Origin: Ceratotherium simum simum
Lineage: Eukaryota > Chordata > Mammalia > Perissodactyla > Rhinocerotidae
Assembly: GCF_000283155.1 (NCBI RefSeq)
Contig: NW_004454197.1
Location: forward strand, 16,625,656 to 16,689,655
Reading direction: 5' to 3'
DNA: 64,000 bases
This document shows, piece by piece, positions 55,165-64,000 of the stretch. Position 1 is the first letter of the stretch. Every line of letters starts with the position of its first letter. The notes beneath the pieces are model-generated. The model ran no database searches. It had not been told where the DNA came from and saw only the letters and a program-made list of their open reading frames with translations. The position numbers and the translations under genes are program-made.

Positions 55165-55405
55165 CAAAGCAGTCACCAGACGCTGAGCATGTCTTTGTGC
55201 CAAGCTCTATGAGGTGCCTTTTCCTTTTTAACATTAGCTTGTTGACTTGGCACACTAATCTCATGGGATGGGCGTTATTGGTTCCCTCTTCTACAGATAA
55301 AAAGCTAAGGCTGAGAACATTCAAGGATTACCCCAAATGAGTAGGCATTAGAGTTTGAATCGCTTGTAGTGGCCTGTCCCCAAAGCTTTGCTCTTTCTCC
55401 TACAC
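55165..55405 (-). repeat. MIR SINE
   Basis: GAGCATGTCTTTGTGCCAAGCTCTATGAGG, CTACAGATAAAAAGCTAAGGCTGAGAAC and TAGAGTTTGAATCGC follow minus-strand MIR order. Confidence 0.7.
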
Positions 55406-55929
55406 CAAAGCCTTCTGGTCCTAGGCTCCTTGCCAGCTCCATGGCTTTCTGTGGTTTGGCTGTACCCACATTTCCCTTGTCCGCCTCTCACCTGTGGCTT
55501 GACAGGGCCTGTGTGCCAGTGATTCCTTCAGCTCCTACTTCTTCAAAACCCCGCGGTCACTGTCCTCCCTGGCACTGACTCTGTTTTCTAAACTTGGCTT
55601 CTGAGCGTGACACAGCGAGCCAGTCCCTTCCTCACCATTGATCTCTGTGATCTTTTCTGAGTTCTGTCCAGGCTCTGCCGACCACCTTTGGCCTGAACCC
55701 AGGGAAGCCCACAGCTGGTAGTTGACAATAAAAAATGGATAGATCAACCACAAAAGGGGCAAAGTTCACTTCTGGTCTCTTGATTTCAGGGCATCCCTGT
55801 GTAAAACCGTTGAGGACACCTAGCAGAACGTGTCAGTGCATTTCAAAGTTCAATCACTCTCCCACCAGGCGAGTGTTCAGTGCTCATTCTCCTTGTGATT
55901 TCCAGCTTATTAGAGCTGCTACGATAGCA
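55406..55929. other. Unassigned stretch
   Basis: Pyrimidine-rich, GC-moderate. No exon with convincing splice sites or known protein similarity. Confidence 0.4.
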
Positions 55930-56190
55930 GACTGTGCTTCAGATCATTAGCAACGTGCTCCTTAAATGGAATCCGTTAGCTAAATATAACCAGGAGCCTT
56001 CGCTAGTTTGCACTAATTGTGTTGAGTTACTTTGTTAAGGTAAATAACAGAAAAAACTGTCAGTGTATACACATGAAAGCCGTAATTTTCCTGGTTGCCC
56101 CAGACAGTAAGCACTTTGGGCATTAACAGGCTTATTCAGCTGTCAGATAAATGGCATGACTGATCATGGGGTCCTGCTCCAGTGAGAAGC
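55930..56190. other. Candidate conserved non-coding element
   Basis: Repeat-free sequence dense in developmental-factor-type words: CCTTAAATGGAATCCGTTAGC, TTGCACTAATTGTG, AGCCGTAATTTTCC, CAGCTGTCAGATAAATGG (E-box plus MEIS/TGIF-like TGTCA). Conservation is an inference and must be tested by alignment. Confidence 0.35.
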
Positions 56191-56804
56191 CCACAGCTGG
56201 GCAACACTCAATTACACTCTCCCCTCCTGCTGGAAGATGAGGATCTGCAATTCCTCAGTGCATAAATTTCAAGAGGGGAATCCTGTCACATGTTTCTCTT
56301 GGGATGAGGCCATGTAGTAGAAGACTGGTCTGATTGTCACAGCTCTGCTACGTGTCCAACACAGACCCACAGAGGGCGAAAGGGACATATCTCCCAATCC
56401 CTCGGCTATTCTGTGAAGGGATGCAACTGAAGAGTTGCCTGAGCCAGCTTTCTCTACAGAGATGTTCAGCAGTTGCCTACCAGACCAGTGGCTTTGTAAC
56501 CTCATTTGAGCCACGGAATCACAAACGAAAGAGCAAAATATAAAGAGACAAATTGCATAAGTTGAGGCGTAGGTGCCTGGTCAGTCTATAGCTCTCCTCC
56601 ACTTCAGCACTAAGTGGATCTGCAGGATGACCAGTTTAAAAACACTGCATTTCTTTCCAATAGTCTGGGTGAAAGGAGAAGAGTAGATTTCAGGCTTTCC
56701 CAAGTTTACACAGTGGTCAAGAAAGAGTGTCACTGTGCAGCCCCCCAAATATCGCGTTCGCCATTTTATTTCTCTCACATAACACAAACACAGTGCTTTA
56801 GAAA
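56191..56804. other. Unassigned, low-repeat stretch
   Basis: No named repeat or exon. CCACAGAGGGCG at 56368-56379 is a weak CTCF-like word only. Confidence 0.4.
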
Positions 56805-56935
56805 GCGATGTAATTAGCTGTTTTATGTTCAATTACCCTGCAATCAGCTTAATTTTGTATTACTTAATTGCATTGAACCTGTTTAGATCAATTACATTTT
56901 TGGTCTGTCCCTGGAGGATAAAAGAATCCCGTGGG
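56805..56935. other. Candidate conserved non-coding element (homeodomain-site cluster)
   Basis: TGTAATTAGCTG, TTCAATTACC, AGCTTAATTTTG, ACTTAATTGC and ATCAATTACATTTT give at least five TAATT/AATTA words within about 100 bases, with CAATCA (PBX/HOX-like) between them. No transposon similarity. The composition is typical of vertebrate developmental enhancers. Function unproven. Confidence 0.4.
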
Positions 56936-57344
56936 AATAAGAACAGTCTGTGTCATCTTCAGACCCTCTTGTCTATCCATCTTTAAAAATGTCTCCTGCC
57001 TTCCAGGACCTCCATCTTTCTTGAGCACTCAGGGTATATCTCCCCAAACGGCCTTCGTTTGGCCTGAAATTGCTAAACAACTCCTTCATTCCAAAGCTGT
57101 GATAGCTGGAGGGGGTACTGAGGCACTGCCAGGCTTTGAAGAGTGATTTCCCACGGGCAGAAGACATGTGAGAAAGACACATCTCCCAACTGGACGTCAG
57201 CATTGTACCTGATTCTAAAACAGGGAGTGCTGGGCCTTCCCAGACGCTTCATTCCTGTTAGATAATACCAAAAACTTATTGTTGTTTTTGCCAGGTGGGA
57301 TAATGGTTTGTCATTGTGTAAGACAAAGTTTGTATTTTTTAGGG
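56936..57344. other. Unassigned stretch
   Basis: No gene or named repeat recognised. Confidence 0.4.
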
Positions 57345-57545
57345 ATGTACACCACAAAAAATAGGAGTGAAGTGATATGGTGTCCAGAATTTACTTTAAA
57401 ATATTTCAGCAAAAGAAGAGAGAGAGATACATAAAGCAAATTTGGTAAAATCTTCATAATTGTTGAATTTTGGTGATGGAATGTAGGGGCTCGTTTTTTT
57501 AATTTTCTAAATTTGTTTTTTAAATTTGAAATTTCAAAATCTCCC
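57345..57545 (+). mobile_element. L1M 3' end fragment
   Basis: GTGTCCAGAATTTACTTTAAAATATTTCAGC, AGCAAATTTGGTAAAATCTTCATAATTGTTGAATTTTGGTGATGG and TTTGAAATTTC match the L1M 3'UTR end in plus orientation. Confidence 0.75.
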
Positions 57546-58139
57546 TTCAACTACTGCATGTACATATATACACCTCAACAATCCTCAGAGAGATTGATCT
57601 CTCCTTTAGGACTGAAATGATTTGGAATGCACATGGCCAAAATACCCCTGTGAAATGCTTGTGAAAATCTGAACATGCTGAAAACTCAGATGTTTTTGAG
57701 GTGAATTTCATCTCAGGAAACCAATGTGTGGGGAAGAGCCCAATGCACTAAAATGACATTTCCCCGAAGCTCTTCTGCACAACACCAGGCTTGTGACAAG
57801 CTCCAGGCAAGAAATGGTTCTGCTGTCATATACTCTTAGGAAACAGACGCACATGGGCTCCTGCTCAGCAAGTCATCACGTGCATTAGCAGTTTAAAGCC
57901 TCTGCTGAATCCTACAGGGACAAAAGATAACCCCGTTTGTTATCTTACCTTGTTCATTTGAGACAGGAGGGAGAGGTCCAGGTGTGGGAAAGGGAAGGGA
58001 ACGTACATACATCATCCCTACATATGCCCGACATTGTGCTAAGTGACTTTCCTCGTGTCTACAACATGCTCTCATATTATGCATTCTCACAGCACGCTGT
58101 GCTTCCCCGACTGCAACACACATAATGCTTTCTGGTGCC
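57546..58139. other. Unassigned stretch, possible MIR scrap
   Basis: 58015-58100 (CCGACATTGTGCTAAGTGACTTTCC ... CTCATATTATGCATTCTCACAGC) could be a diverged minus-strand MIR 3' fragment. The remainder is unassigned. Confidence 0.4.
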
Positions 58140-58299
58140 TTCTTGGTCAGTGATTCATCGTTCCTGCCATCTTGTGAACTGTCCGTGGGTACAGTCTCTA
58201 CTTTGTGTTCATCATTGATAGCTACCACTGCTATCCTTTTCACTTAACATAATTCTTACCAAATTATAAATGCTCAATAAATATTTGCTGGGTAAACAC
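58140..58299 (+). mobile_element. LINE-2 3' end fragment
   Basis: Ends AAATGCTCAATAAATATTTGCTGGG, the L2 3' terminus in plus orientation, preceded by diverged 3'UTR. Confidence 0.5.
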
Positions 58300-58465
58300 A
58301 TGTGCTATCTCCTTTAATCCTCAGGATAGTCATAAGAGATATTCTCCCAATTATGTAGATGAGGGCTAGAGACACATGGAGATGAAATATTTTTTTTAAA
58401 CATTTTACGAGTAGGAAGTGGCATATCTGACGTTCAAAATCAGTTTCATTGACTCCTAAATTTCT
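58300..58465 (-). repeat. MIR SINE
   Basis: TCCTTTAATCCTCAGGATAGTC, TTATGTAGATGAGGGCTAGAGAC, GAGTAGGAAGTGGCATATCTGACGTTC and TTGACTCC follow minus-strand MIR order. Confidence 0.7.
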
Positions 58466-58479
58466 TGCATACCTTCACT

Positions 58480-58995
58480 AATGAAGACTGTAAAACAAAA
58501 TGGCAGTAATTCTAAAGAACTGAGTAAGGAAAGGGAAGATTAGTAACTTTACAGTGGAGAAACTTGCAGTTGCTTATTTTAACCAAGATGTTATCTTAAC
58601 ATCACCAATAACAACATCCCAAGATATTATATGATATCTTCTGATATGATGTGATGAGAAGGAGGCATCAGCTCTGAGGTATTCTTCCCCAAAACCCACA
58701 CTTCTCTCTAATCATGAGAAAATATTAGATAAACCTAAATTGATGGATAGTCTACAAAATACCTAACTAGTACTTTTCAAAGTGTCAAGGTCATTAAAGC
58801 AAAAAACCGAGAAACTGTCACAGATTGGGACAGACTAAAAAGAAATGACAACTAAATGCAACGTAGTATCTTGGATCGGATCATGGAACAGAAAAAGAAA
58901 ATAAGTGAAAAATGGGAGAAATCTGAATAAAGTCTGAAGTTTAGTTACCAGTATTGTACCAATGTTCATTTTTTAGTTTTAATAATTGTACTTTA
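58480..58995 (+). mobile_element. L1M 3'UTR fragment
   Basis: ACTTTTCAAAGTGTCAAGGTCATTAAAGC, AACTGTCACAGATTGGGAC, AATGACAACTAAATGCAACG and AGTTACCAGTATTGTACCAATGTTC match an old L1 3'UTR in plus orientation. Confidence 0.7.
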
Positions 58996-59035
58996 AGTAA
59001 GATTTTAACATTAAGGAAAGCCTAGTGAAGGGTAC

Positions 59036-59630
59036 TGTATTAGTTGCCTATTGCCTCTATAAAAAATTACCACAAACTTATGACTTAAACAATATAAACT
59101 TATTTTCTGACAGTTCTGGAGAAACTGAAGTCTGATTGAGCTGAAATCAAGATTTGGGAGGGTTGCATTCCTTCTGGAAGCTCCAGGGTAGAATCTGTTT
59201 CTTTGACTTTTTATATTGTGATAAATTATACCTAAGATAAAATTTACCATTTTAACCATTTTTAGGTGTACAATTCAGTGATGTTTAGTTTATTCACATT
59301 GTTGTGCAACCATCACCATCATCCATCTCCAGAACTTTTTCATCTTGCCAAACTGAAACTCTGTACCCATTAAACAATATGTTTACTTGCCTTTTCCAGC
59401 TTCTAGAAGCTACCCACATTCCTTGTTTCATGGCCCATTATGATCTTCAAAGCCAGCAGCATAACATCATCAAATCTCTATTTGGCTTTCCAACCTCCCT
59501 CTTTTCCTTATAAGAACCCCTGTGATTACATTGGGCCCACCAGGATTATCCAGAATAATCTCCCCATCTCAGGATCCTTAATTTAATCACAGCTGCAAAG
59601 TCCCTTTTGCCATGTAAGAAAACATCAAAC
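59036..59630 (-). mobile_element. MLT1-like (MaLR) LTR, split by an L1 fragment
   Basis: Starts TGTATTAGTTGCCTATTGCC, reverse of the MaLR LTR end. Continues AAAAATTACCACAAACTTATGAC and TTCTGACAGTTCTGGAG, and after the insertion CTTGCCTTTTCCAGCTTCTAGAAGC and TTGGGCCCACCAGGATTATCCAG. The far end is eroded, so no target duplication can be shown. Confidence 0.75.
59218..59388 (-). mobile_element. L1M 3' fragment nested in the MLT1-like LTR
   Basis: AGGTGTACAATTCAGTGATG, CATTGTTGTGCAACCATCACC, CATCTCCAGAACTTTTTCATC and CTGAAACTCTGTACCCATTAAACAAT are antisense L1M 3' words. They interrupt the LTR between GACTTTTTATAT and CTTGCC. Confidence 0.8.
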
Positions 59631-60360
59631 ATCAACTCTGGAAAAAGAAATGCAACTGTTTTAAACTCTTCTCTCAAAATCAAAATCTCCCAGATTGAGT
59701 TGAAATCAAAACACAAACATATGCTGGTTTTATAAGACACAACCAAAACCAAATAACTCTGAAAAATTAAAATTAAAAAGTTACTCAAGGTTATAGTGTC
59801 TGCCTACAAATGAAAATAACCCCAGAGGCAGCCATTTTAGTATCAAAGTAGAATTCAAGGCAAAATGCATTAAGTAGAGAAAAGGTTGCTTTACACAGAT
59901 AGAAAGTATAGCCTATAATGAAGACTCTAACAATCATGAACCTTTGGAAATGAATGAATTACACAGCATCAAAGTGAGGGCAAAAACCATTAGGAATGCA
60001 GGAGAAAACTGACAGAAACTATTACAGCAGAAGGCTTTTAGTGCTACCACATGTCAAAGAAGATTAAGCAGGCCAAAATAAGTAAAGTAAATAAACAAAC
60101 AAATAAATAAGGGCATAGAGGTTTTAAACAATATAGCGAATATATATGGAGAATTTTTATGGCATGCACTTCGAATGGTAATCTCAATCCAGCTCCTTCT
60201 CTTTTCTCCTATCCTGTTCACTCCCTCCTCCCTTCCCCTTCTACTTCCAGCTCGACACTTGCTTTTTTTTAAGAAAGTGAGGGAACTGGAACAGGTATAG
60301 GGGACATATATATGTTCAAGTTCCTTCAAATCCCTTTAGAATGATGGGGAACATAAATAA
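59631..60360. other. Unassigned stretch, possibly old LINE
   Basis: A-rich 59820-60110 has the feel of a diverged plus-strand LINE ORF but cannot be assigned. A TTTA-type run lies at 60082-60108. Confidence 0.35.
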
Positions 60361-60734
60361 ATAATCAAACAAGTAAGGAAAAAATGTTCTGAGGCTGTGG
60401 AGAAAGTCATTCCAGCTGCAGACCCCAAGGGCCACTTTTGCCCTTGCCAGATGCAGAGCCCCAAGCCTTCTAGATGATGGTTTCAGAACCTCTCTGTGAC
60501 CCCATGATTTCTAGGCAAGAGGTGCAGCCTGCCTGGCCACTTCTGGAGCTTTATAGCTCAACAGCCTTTGACCCTGGCATGAAGGAGGGGCATTTTGTTA
60601 TTATTTTAAACTTGTTTCACTTTTTTCCTCCTATTTGTGAGTTTTGTGTTTCTTATAGGGATTCTGGGCAGTTCCTCTCAATCTAACATCTTCCCAGATG
60701 AGACCTGGGAAGGTTTGCTTTTGGCGTTTTGAAA
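60361..60734. other. Unassigned stretch
   Basis: No gene or named repeat recognised. Confidence 0.4.
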
Positions 60735-61385
60735 TTAGACAACTGTGAAGTTTGGGAACAGTCCACAAGACCACCCTCACTTCTGATACCAGTTGCAAGT
60801 TTAGGGGTTCCCAAAACACCCTTAGGTCTGATAATTTGCTAGAAGGACTTACAGAACACACTGATAGCTGTCGTAATCATGGTTTATTACAGGGAAAGGA
60901 TACAGATTAAAATCATCTAAGGAACAAAAGCACATAGGACAGAGTCTAGGAGAAATGCCATACACAGAGCTTCAGTTGTCCTCTCCCCATGGAGCCAGGA
61001 CACTACTACTTTCCTGGCAATTATGCATGATAATTGCCAACCTGGGAAACTTACCCAAGCCCCAGTGGTCAGAGTGTTTATTGGAGCTCCATCATGTAAA
61101 CATGGTTGATTGATTGCTCACATGGTTGATCTCAGTCTCCAATCCCTCCAGAGGTTGACTGATACTACATAACGCAAAGCACCCACCATATATAACACTG
61201 TTGGTCTTTCTAGCTTGGCGATCCCCACTATAAGGCTATCTAGTGTGGCCAGCCCCAACCCTAAATCATATTGTTAGACTACCTGGCATGACCCAAGGCC
61301 CCTAGGTAAACAAAGACACTCCTATTAGGCATGACATTCCAAAAGGACAAAAGCCAGAACTCTTTTGGGACAAAGTTGAATTCTT
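60735..61385. repeat. LTR-like repeat, family not assigned
   Basis: ACTTCTGATACCAGTTGCAAGTTTAGGGGTTCCCAAAACACCC, GATAATTTGCTAGAAGGACTTACAG, GGTTTATTACAGGGAAAGGATACAG and GACAGAGTCTAGGAGAAATG are words of a common mammalian LTR-type repeat (antisense reading likely). Termini are not defined. Confidence 0.55.
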
Positions 61386-61419
61386 TACTACACAGAGGTG
61401 CCAGGCAGAATTGAAAGAG

Positions 61420-61520
61420 ATCAGGGCCAGATGATAATGCAGTGGATATTAATAGTACTATCTGGGATTTACTAAGTGTTTCTATATATCATGCACTGTG
61501 CTACATGCTTTAGTGGAGTA
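61420..61520 (-). repeat. MIR SINE fragment
   Basis: ATTTACTAAGTGTTTCTATATATCATGCACTGTGCTACATGC resembles the minus-strand MIR 3' half. Confidence 0.5.
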
Positions 61521-61674
61521 CCTGACTGAGGTGTCAACCCCCTGATGGAACAGGTGCTGATAGTGCCCCCAGGGTGCAGATGGGGGTCATGAGGCCGTGC
61601 AATGGGTGCTCACTTGTGCTGAGACTTGGTTCCTCCCTCTGCTGCCTCCAGTCTTAAAGGAGGCAGCCTGAAGA

Positions 61675-62045
61675 TACCTTGTACAGCAAAGTGACTAAAA
61701 GCATGGACAAGCCTCAAATTTCCACTATGGGTAACTTTGGGCAACTACTACTAGAATGAAAATCCATGAAGTTAGACAGTTTAATCTGTTTTGTTCATTA
61801 CCGTATCTTCAGCACTGAGAAGACTGCCTAGACCAAATTAAACACTCAATAAATATTTGTTGAATAAATGAAACTTATCTCAGCTAAGCATCATTCCTTA
61901 ACATTAAAAATGGTAGAAAACATATCTACCATAGAGATGGTGCAAGGATTAGTGAGTGAGTTAATGCAGCAAGGGCCCTGGCACCTAGTTAAGTGCTCAG
62001 TAAAGATAGCAATTACTGTCGGTACCGTTATTATTATTATCATGC
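61675..62045 (+). repeat. MIR SINE split by an L2 3' end
   Basis: First part 61675-61745 (AAAGTGACTAAAAGCATGGAC ... GGGTAACTTTGGGCAACTA), last part from about 61876 (ATTCCTTAACATTAAAAATGG ... GTGCAAGGATTAG, CCTGGCACCTAGTTAAGTGCTCAGTAAAGATAGC). Between them is an L2 3' end in the same orientation. Confidence 0.65.
61746..61875 (+). mobile_element. LINE-2 3' end nested in MIR
   Basis: AATGAAAATCCATGAAG, TTTGTTCATTACCGTATCTTCAGCACTGAG and ACACTCAATAAATATTTGTTGAATAAATGAA make up the L2 3'UTR end. Confidence 0.75.
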
Positions 62046-62239
62046 TCAGCAGGGAAGCAGGCTTAAACATTGATAGAAGCCCCTTTCAGGAATGGACTGT
62101 GTATCTGACTGGAGTGGGCCTGCACCTGAAGGGTTTGGCAGGGCCTGGGCAGGGTACTCCAGGATTGCAAAGGGCCAGAAAAACCCCACATAAAACAGAC
62201 TCCGTTCTTCCTTTGCAAACTGCACTTTAAGCAGCTCCT
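62046..62239. other. Unassigned short stretch
   Basis: No gene. A 120-codon plus frame (61868-62230) is mostly MIR and L2 sequence. Confidence 0.4.
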
Positions 62240-62570
62240 ATTTATTTTCCATTTCAGTCATTTTTGCTAATGTCTTAATGCTTCTTCCCATTTTATTTTG
62301 ATTTATCTTGTTGTTCTTTGAATTTTTAAAACATGTAATAAGCTTATTTTCAGCTTTCCTTTTTTAAAAATAACAGTGTTTGAGGCTATAAAATTTCCTC
62401 AAAGTACGGCCTTAGCTATCTACCCTAGGTTTTGCCATGATATGTTCTTATCATTTCTTCCTAGTTAGTTTTTAACTGCGTATTTTATTTCCCATAAAAT
62501 CCTATAAGTGACTGTTAATTAATTTTTTCACTAATATTCCTTGATGGTGATATATTTGAAAGTATTAGTT
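62240..62570 (-). mobile_element. L1M ORF2 fragment
   Basis: TTTGAGGCTATAAAATTTCCTCAAAG and CTACCCTAGGTTTTGCC ... GTTCTTATCATTTC match antisense L1 ORF2 (TATAAATTTCCCTCTTAG ... CATAGGTTTTG type). Confidence 0.65.
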
Positions 62571-63339
62571 GAGCTGGAGCCCTAGTAGAAAATTTAAGTC
62601 TTATAAGATCGAAAGGCCTGAAAGTAAGTTTTAAAAAATAGGATATGCAATATTCAGAGGCACAGCTACTGAGTTTGCATCATAAAACACCCATGTAACA
62701 AGATTGGCAGGTGATTTGTGTAGGTTCCTCCTCTGAGACCCTTCCTTTAACAGGCACAGACACCAGCCTCAGCATCTCCTTCTAGAGTTTTCCAGCACTG
62801 AGTGTGAACCCCACGATGGTGCTCAAGGAAGGACCACTCAGCTCACAGTGATGAATCTGTTAATATTTTCAGAGAACACAATTTGCCACTAGCTGCGAGA
62901 ACGGGAGAGACAACCGAGGGCCACTCTCACTATACCTGAAAAGAATCATTGTCTTATGATTTTGCCACTATAAATTCACTTTTAAAATGTAAGAAAATTA
63001 TATCTTTATAGTTACTTCTCTTTTTAAATGTTTTAGAAGTTCCACTGATCCTCCTTCTCCACGATGATATTGCATTTCTGAGTTCATTGTGAAGCACGTC
63101 ATTCCCTTCTTCTCCAAGCCTCCCCTGTGGACCACACCAGTCCTGGGTGGGCACTGGCTGAATGTATTAGATGAAAGGCCAGCATGGCATGTACAAACCC
63201 CAGGGTCCCACTCAGGAATCAGTACCTAGTAAGTCAGTAAAGCTCATCTTGGCAAGACCCCTCAATTTCCAAAGCAAGAGAACCCAGAGATGGAACCACA
63301 AAATCATTCCATCTTTCTCTCCCACTGAGAATATCCTTC
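62571..63339. other. Unassigned stretch
   Basis: No gene or named repeat recognised. Confidence 0.4.
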
Positions 63340-63560
63340 ACCTCCATGATGCCTGCATTTACTCACTGTGTGAACTTGGACAAGTCACTCAATCTCTGTA
63401 GATCTATCACTCTCCTCATTTATAAAATGGGTGTAATACCAACCACACTGAATTGCTGTGATGATTAAATGAGAGAATGTATGTCAAACACTCAGCATAG
63501 TATCTGACAAATAGTAAGCAATAAATGTTAGCTTTTATTATTATTGTTATTATTGTGCTG
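63340..63560 (+). repeat. MIR SINE, well preserved
   Basis: CTCACTGTGTGAACTTGGACAAGTCACTCAATCTCTG, TATAAAATGGGTGTAATACC, TTGCTGTGATGATTAAATGAG and TGACAAATAGTAAGCAATAAATG lead into TTATTATTATTG. Plus-strand MIR order, from the core through the 3' tail. Confidence 0.9.
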
Positions 63561-63669
63561 GTGGCTAAACTCAGATGAGGTTCCTAGACACTCTAATGCA
63601 TTCTAACCTTAGTGAGTATTTGCAATAGTCCTGATAAACAAACACACTTTAGTAGAAAAATAGGAAGCC

Positions 63670-63780
63670 TTATTATAATTATAATACAATTATATAGTAT
63701 TATATACAATTATATATTGTACTTATATACAATTATATATACCTGTAATTATAATACAATTCTACTGTATTACAATACAG
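63670..63780. repeat. AT-rich ATAATTATA array
   Basis: Irregular tandem ATAATTATA and ATACAATTATATA words, self-complementary in many registers and able to form cruciform-like structures. Low-complexity DNA. Confidence 0.8.
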
Positions 63781-63973
63781 TGGTACCTGATATAGAGATT
63801 AAGGTCTTGCAGCTTGTAAGGGTCAGAACCAAAGTTGTGGCCACGTGAGTCCAAAGCTTGTACCCTTTCCACAAAACCACACATAAGGGAACTTATAGGC
63901 AGGGACAGAGCAGCTAGTCTTTGGGTAGTTTGGGAATTGGTGTGGGAGGACAAAACCAAAGACAAGAATTACC

Positions 63974-63988
63974 CTCTCTCTCTCTCTT
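63974..63988. repeat. (CT)n microsatellite at the window edge
   Basis: CTCTCTCTCTCTCT just before TTTTGTTTTTT; short simple repeat. Confidence 0.8.
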
Positions 63989-64000
63989 TTGTTTTTTCTG

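Noticed and set aside
56368..56379. CCACAGAGGGCG as a CTCF site
   Set aside because: One base short in the spacing between CCAC and the GGGCG core; weaker than the two sites reported.
61868..62230. 120-codon plus frame
   Set aside because: Composed of L2 tail and MIR sequence.
1..64000. A novel operon-like, defence or biosynthetic system
   Set aside because: The DNA is mammalian, repeat-dense and without coding genes; nothing supports such a system.

Overview
The window is mammalian nuclear DNA, almost certainly from a perissodactyl and most likely an equid. The diagnostic evidence is nine copies of the equine-type tRNA-derived SINE (ERE), with GGCCGGCCC-type starts, recognisable A/B boxes and mostly clean target-site duplications. 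There is also a LINE-1 5' end of the GGGGAGAGAAGTCAAG type, plus the usual mammalian background of MIR, L2, L1M, hAT/MER5-like, Tigger-like and MaLR/MLT1-like repeats. I find no exon, tRNA, rRNA, CRISPR array, operon or intact protein-coding gene. Every open frame is either a fossil of a transposon protein or short and unrecognisable. The stretch reads as intergenic or deep-intronic DNA.

Layout. 1-2380: 5' end of a minus-strand L1 (5'UTR plus a broken ORF1) that runs off the left edge. 2.4-6.3 kb: MIR fragments and a complete solo LTR (3388-3884) with a perfect 5-bp duplication. 6.35-7.87 kb: an L2 fossil that still shows the reverse-transcriptase YADD box, split by an ERE. 9.1-10.1 kb: L1M, minus. 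10.1-16.2 kb: mostly non-repetitive, with MIRs. 16.2-20.8 kb: two plus-strand L1 tails, a hAT element with an 8-bp duplication, and two EREs nested in one L1. 21-24.9 kb: low-repeat DNA, one minus ERE and LINE-like antisense DNA. 24.9-27.2 kb: an ERE followed by two successive L1 3' ends. 27.2-32.4 kb: low-repeat DNA, a possible CR1/L3 fossil, a GC-rich patch, MIR, L2 and an LTR-like repeat. 32.4-36.4 kb: a long minus-strand L1M carrying a Tigger-like element, then a MER5-like element split by an ERE. 37.7-41.2 kb: LINE-like antisense DNA, three EREs and an L1 tail. 41.2-49.4 kb: the most repeat-poor part, with one L2, two MIRs and candidate CTCF and RFX motifs. 49.4-50.6 kb: a split L2 with a Tigger-like element at its edge. 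50.6-57.3 kb: repeat-poor, with two AT-rich homeodomain-motif stretches that look like conserved non-coding elements. 57.3-64 kb: short L1, L2, MIR and MLT1-like fragments, several nested.

The elements do not form a pathway. What they give is a nesting record: L2 and MIR are oldest, then L1M, hAT, Tigger and MaLR, then younger L1, with EREs last (inside L2, L1 and MER5). The EREs differ by body type and by the number (0, 1 or 2) of a tail module. No convincing new biological system was found. The best leads are the candidate regulatory motifs, the ERE structural series and some sharp inverted repeats. Repeat family names come from memory of consensus sequences, so subfamily labels are tentative.
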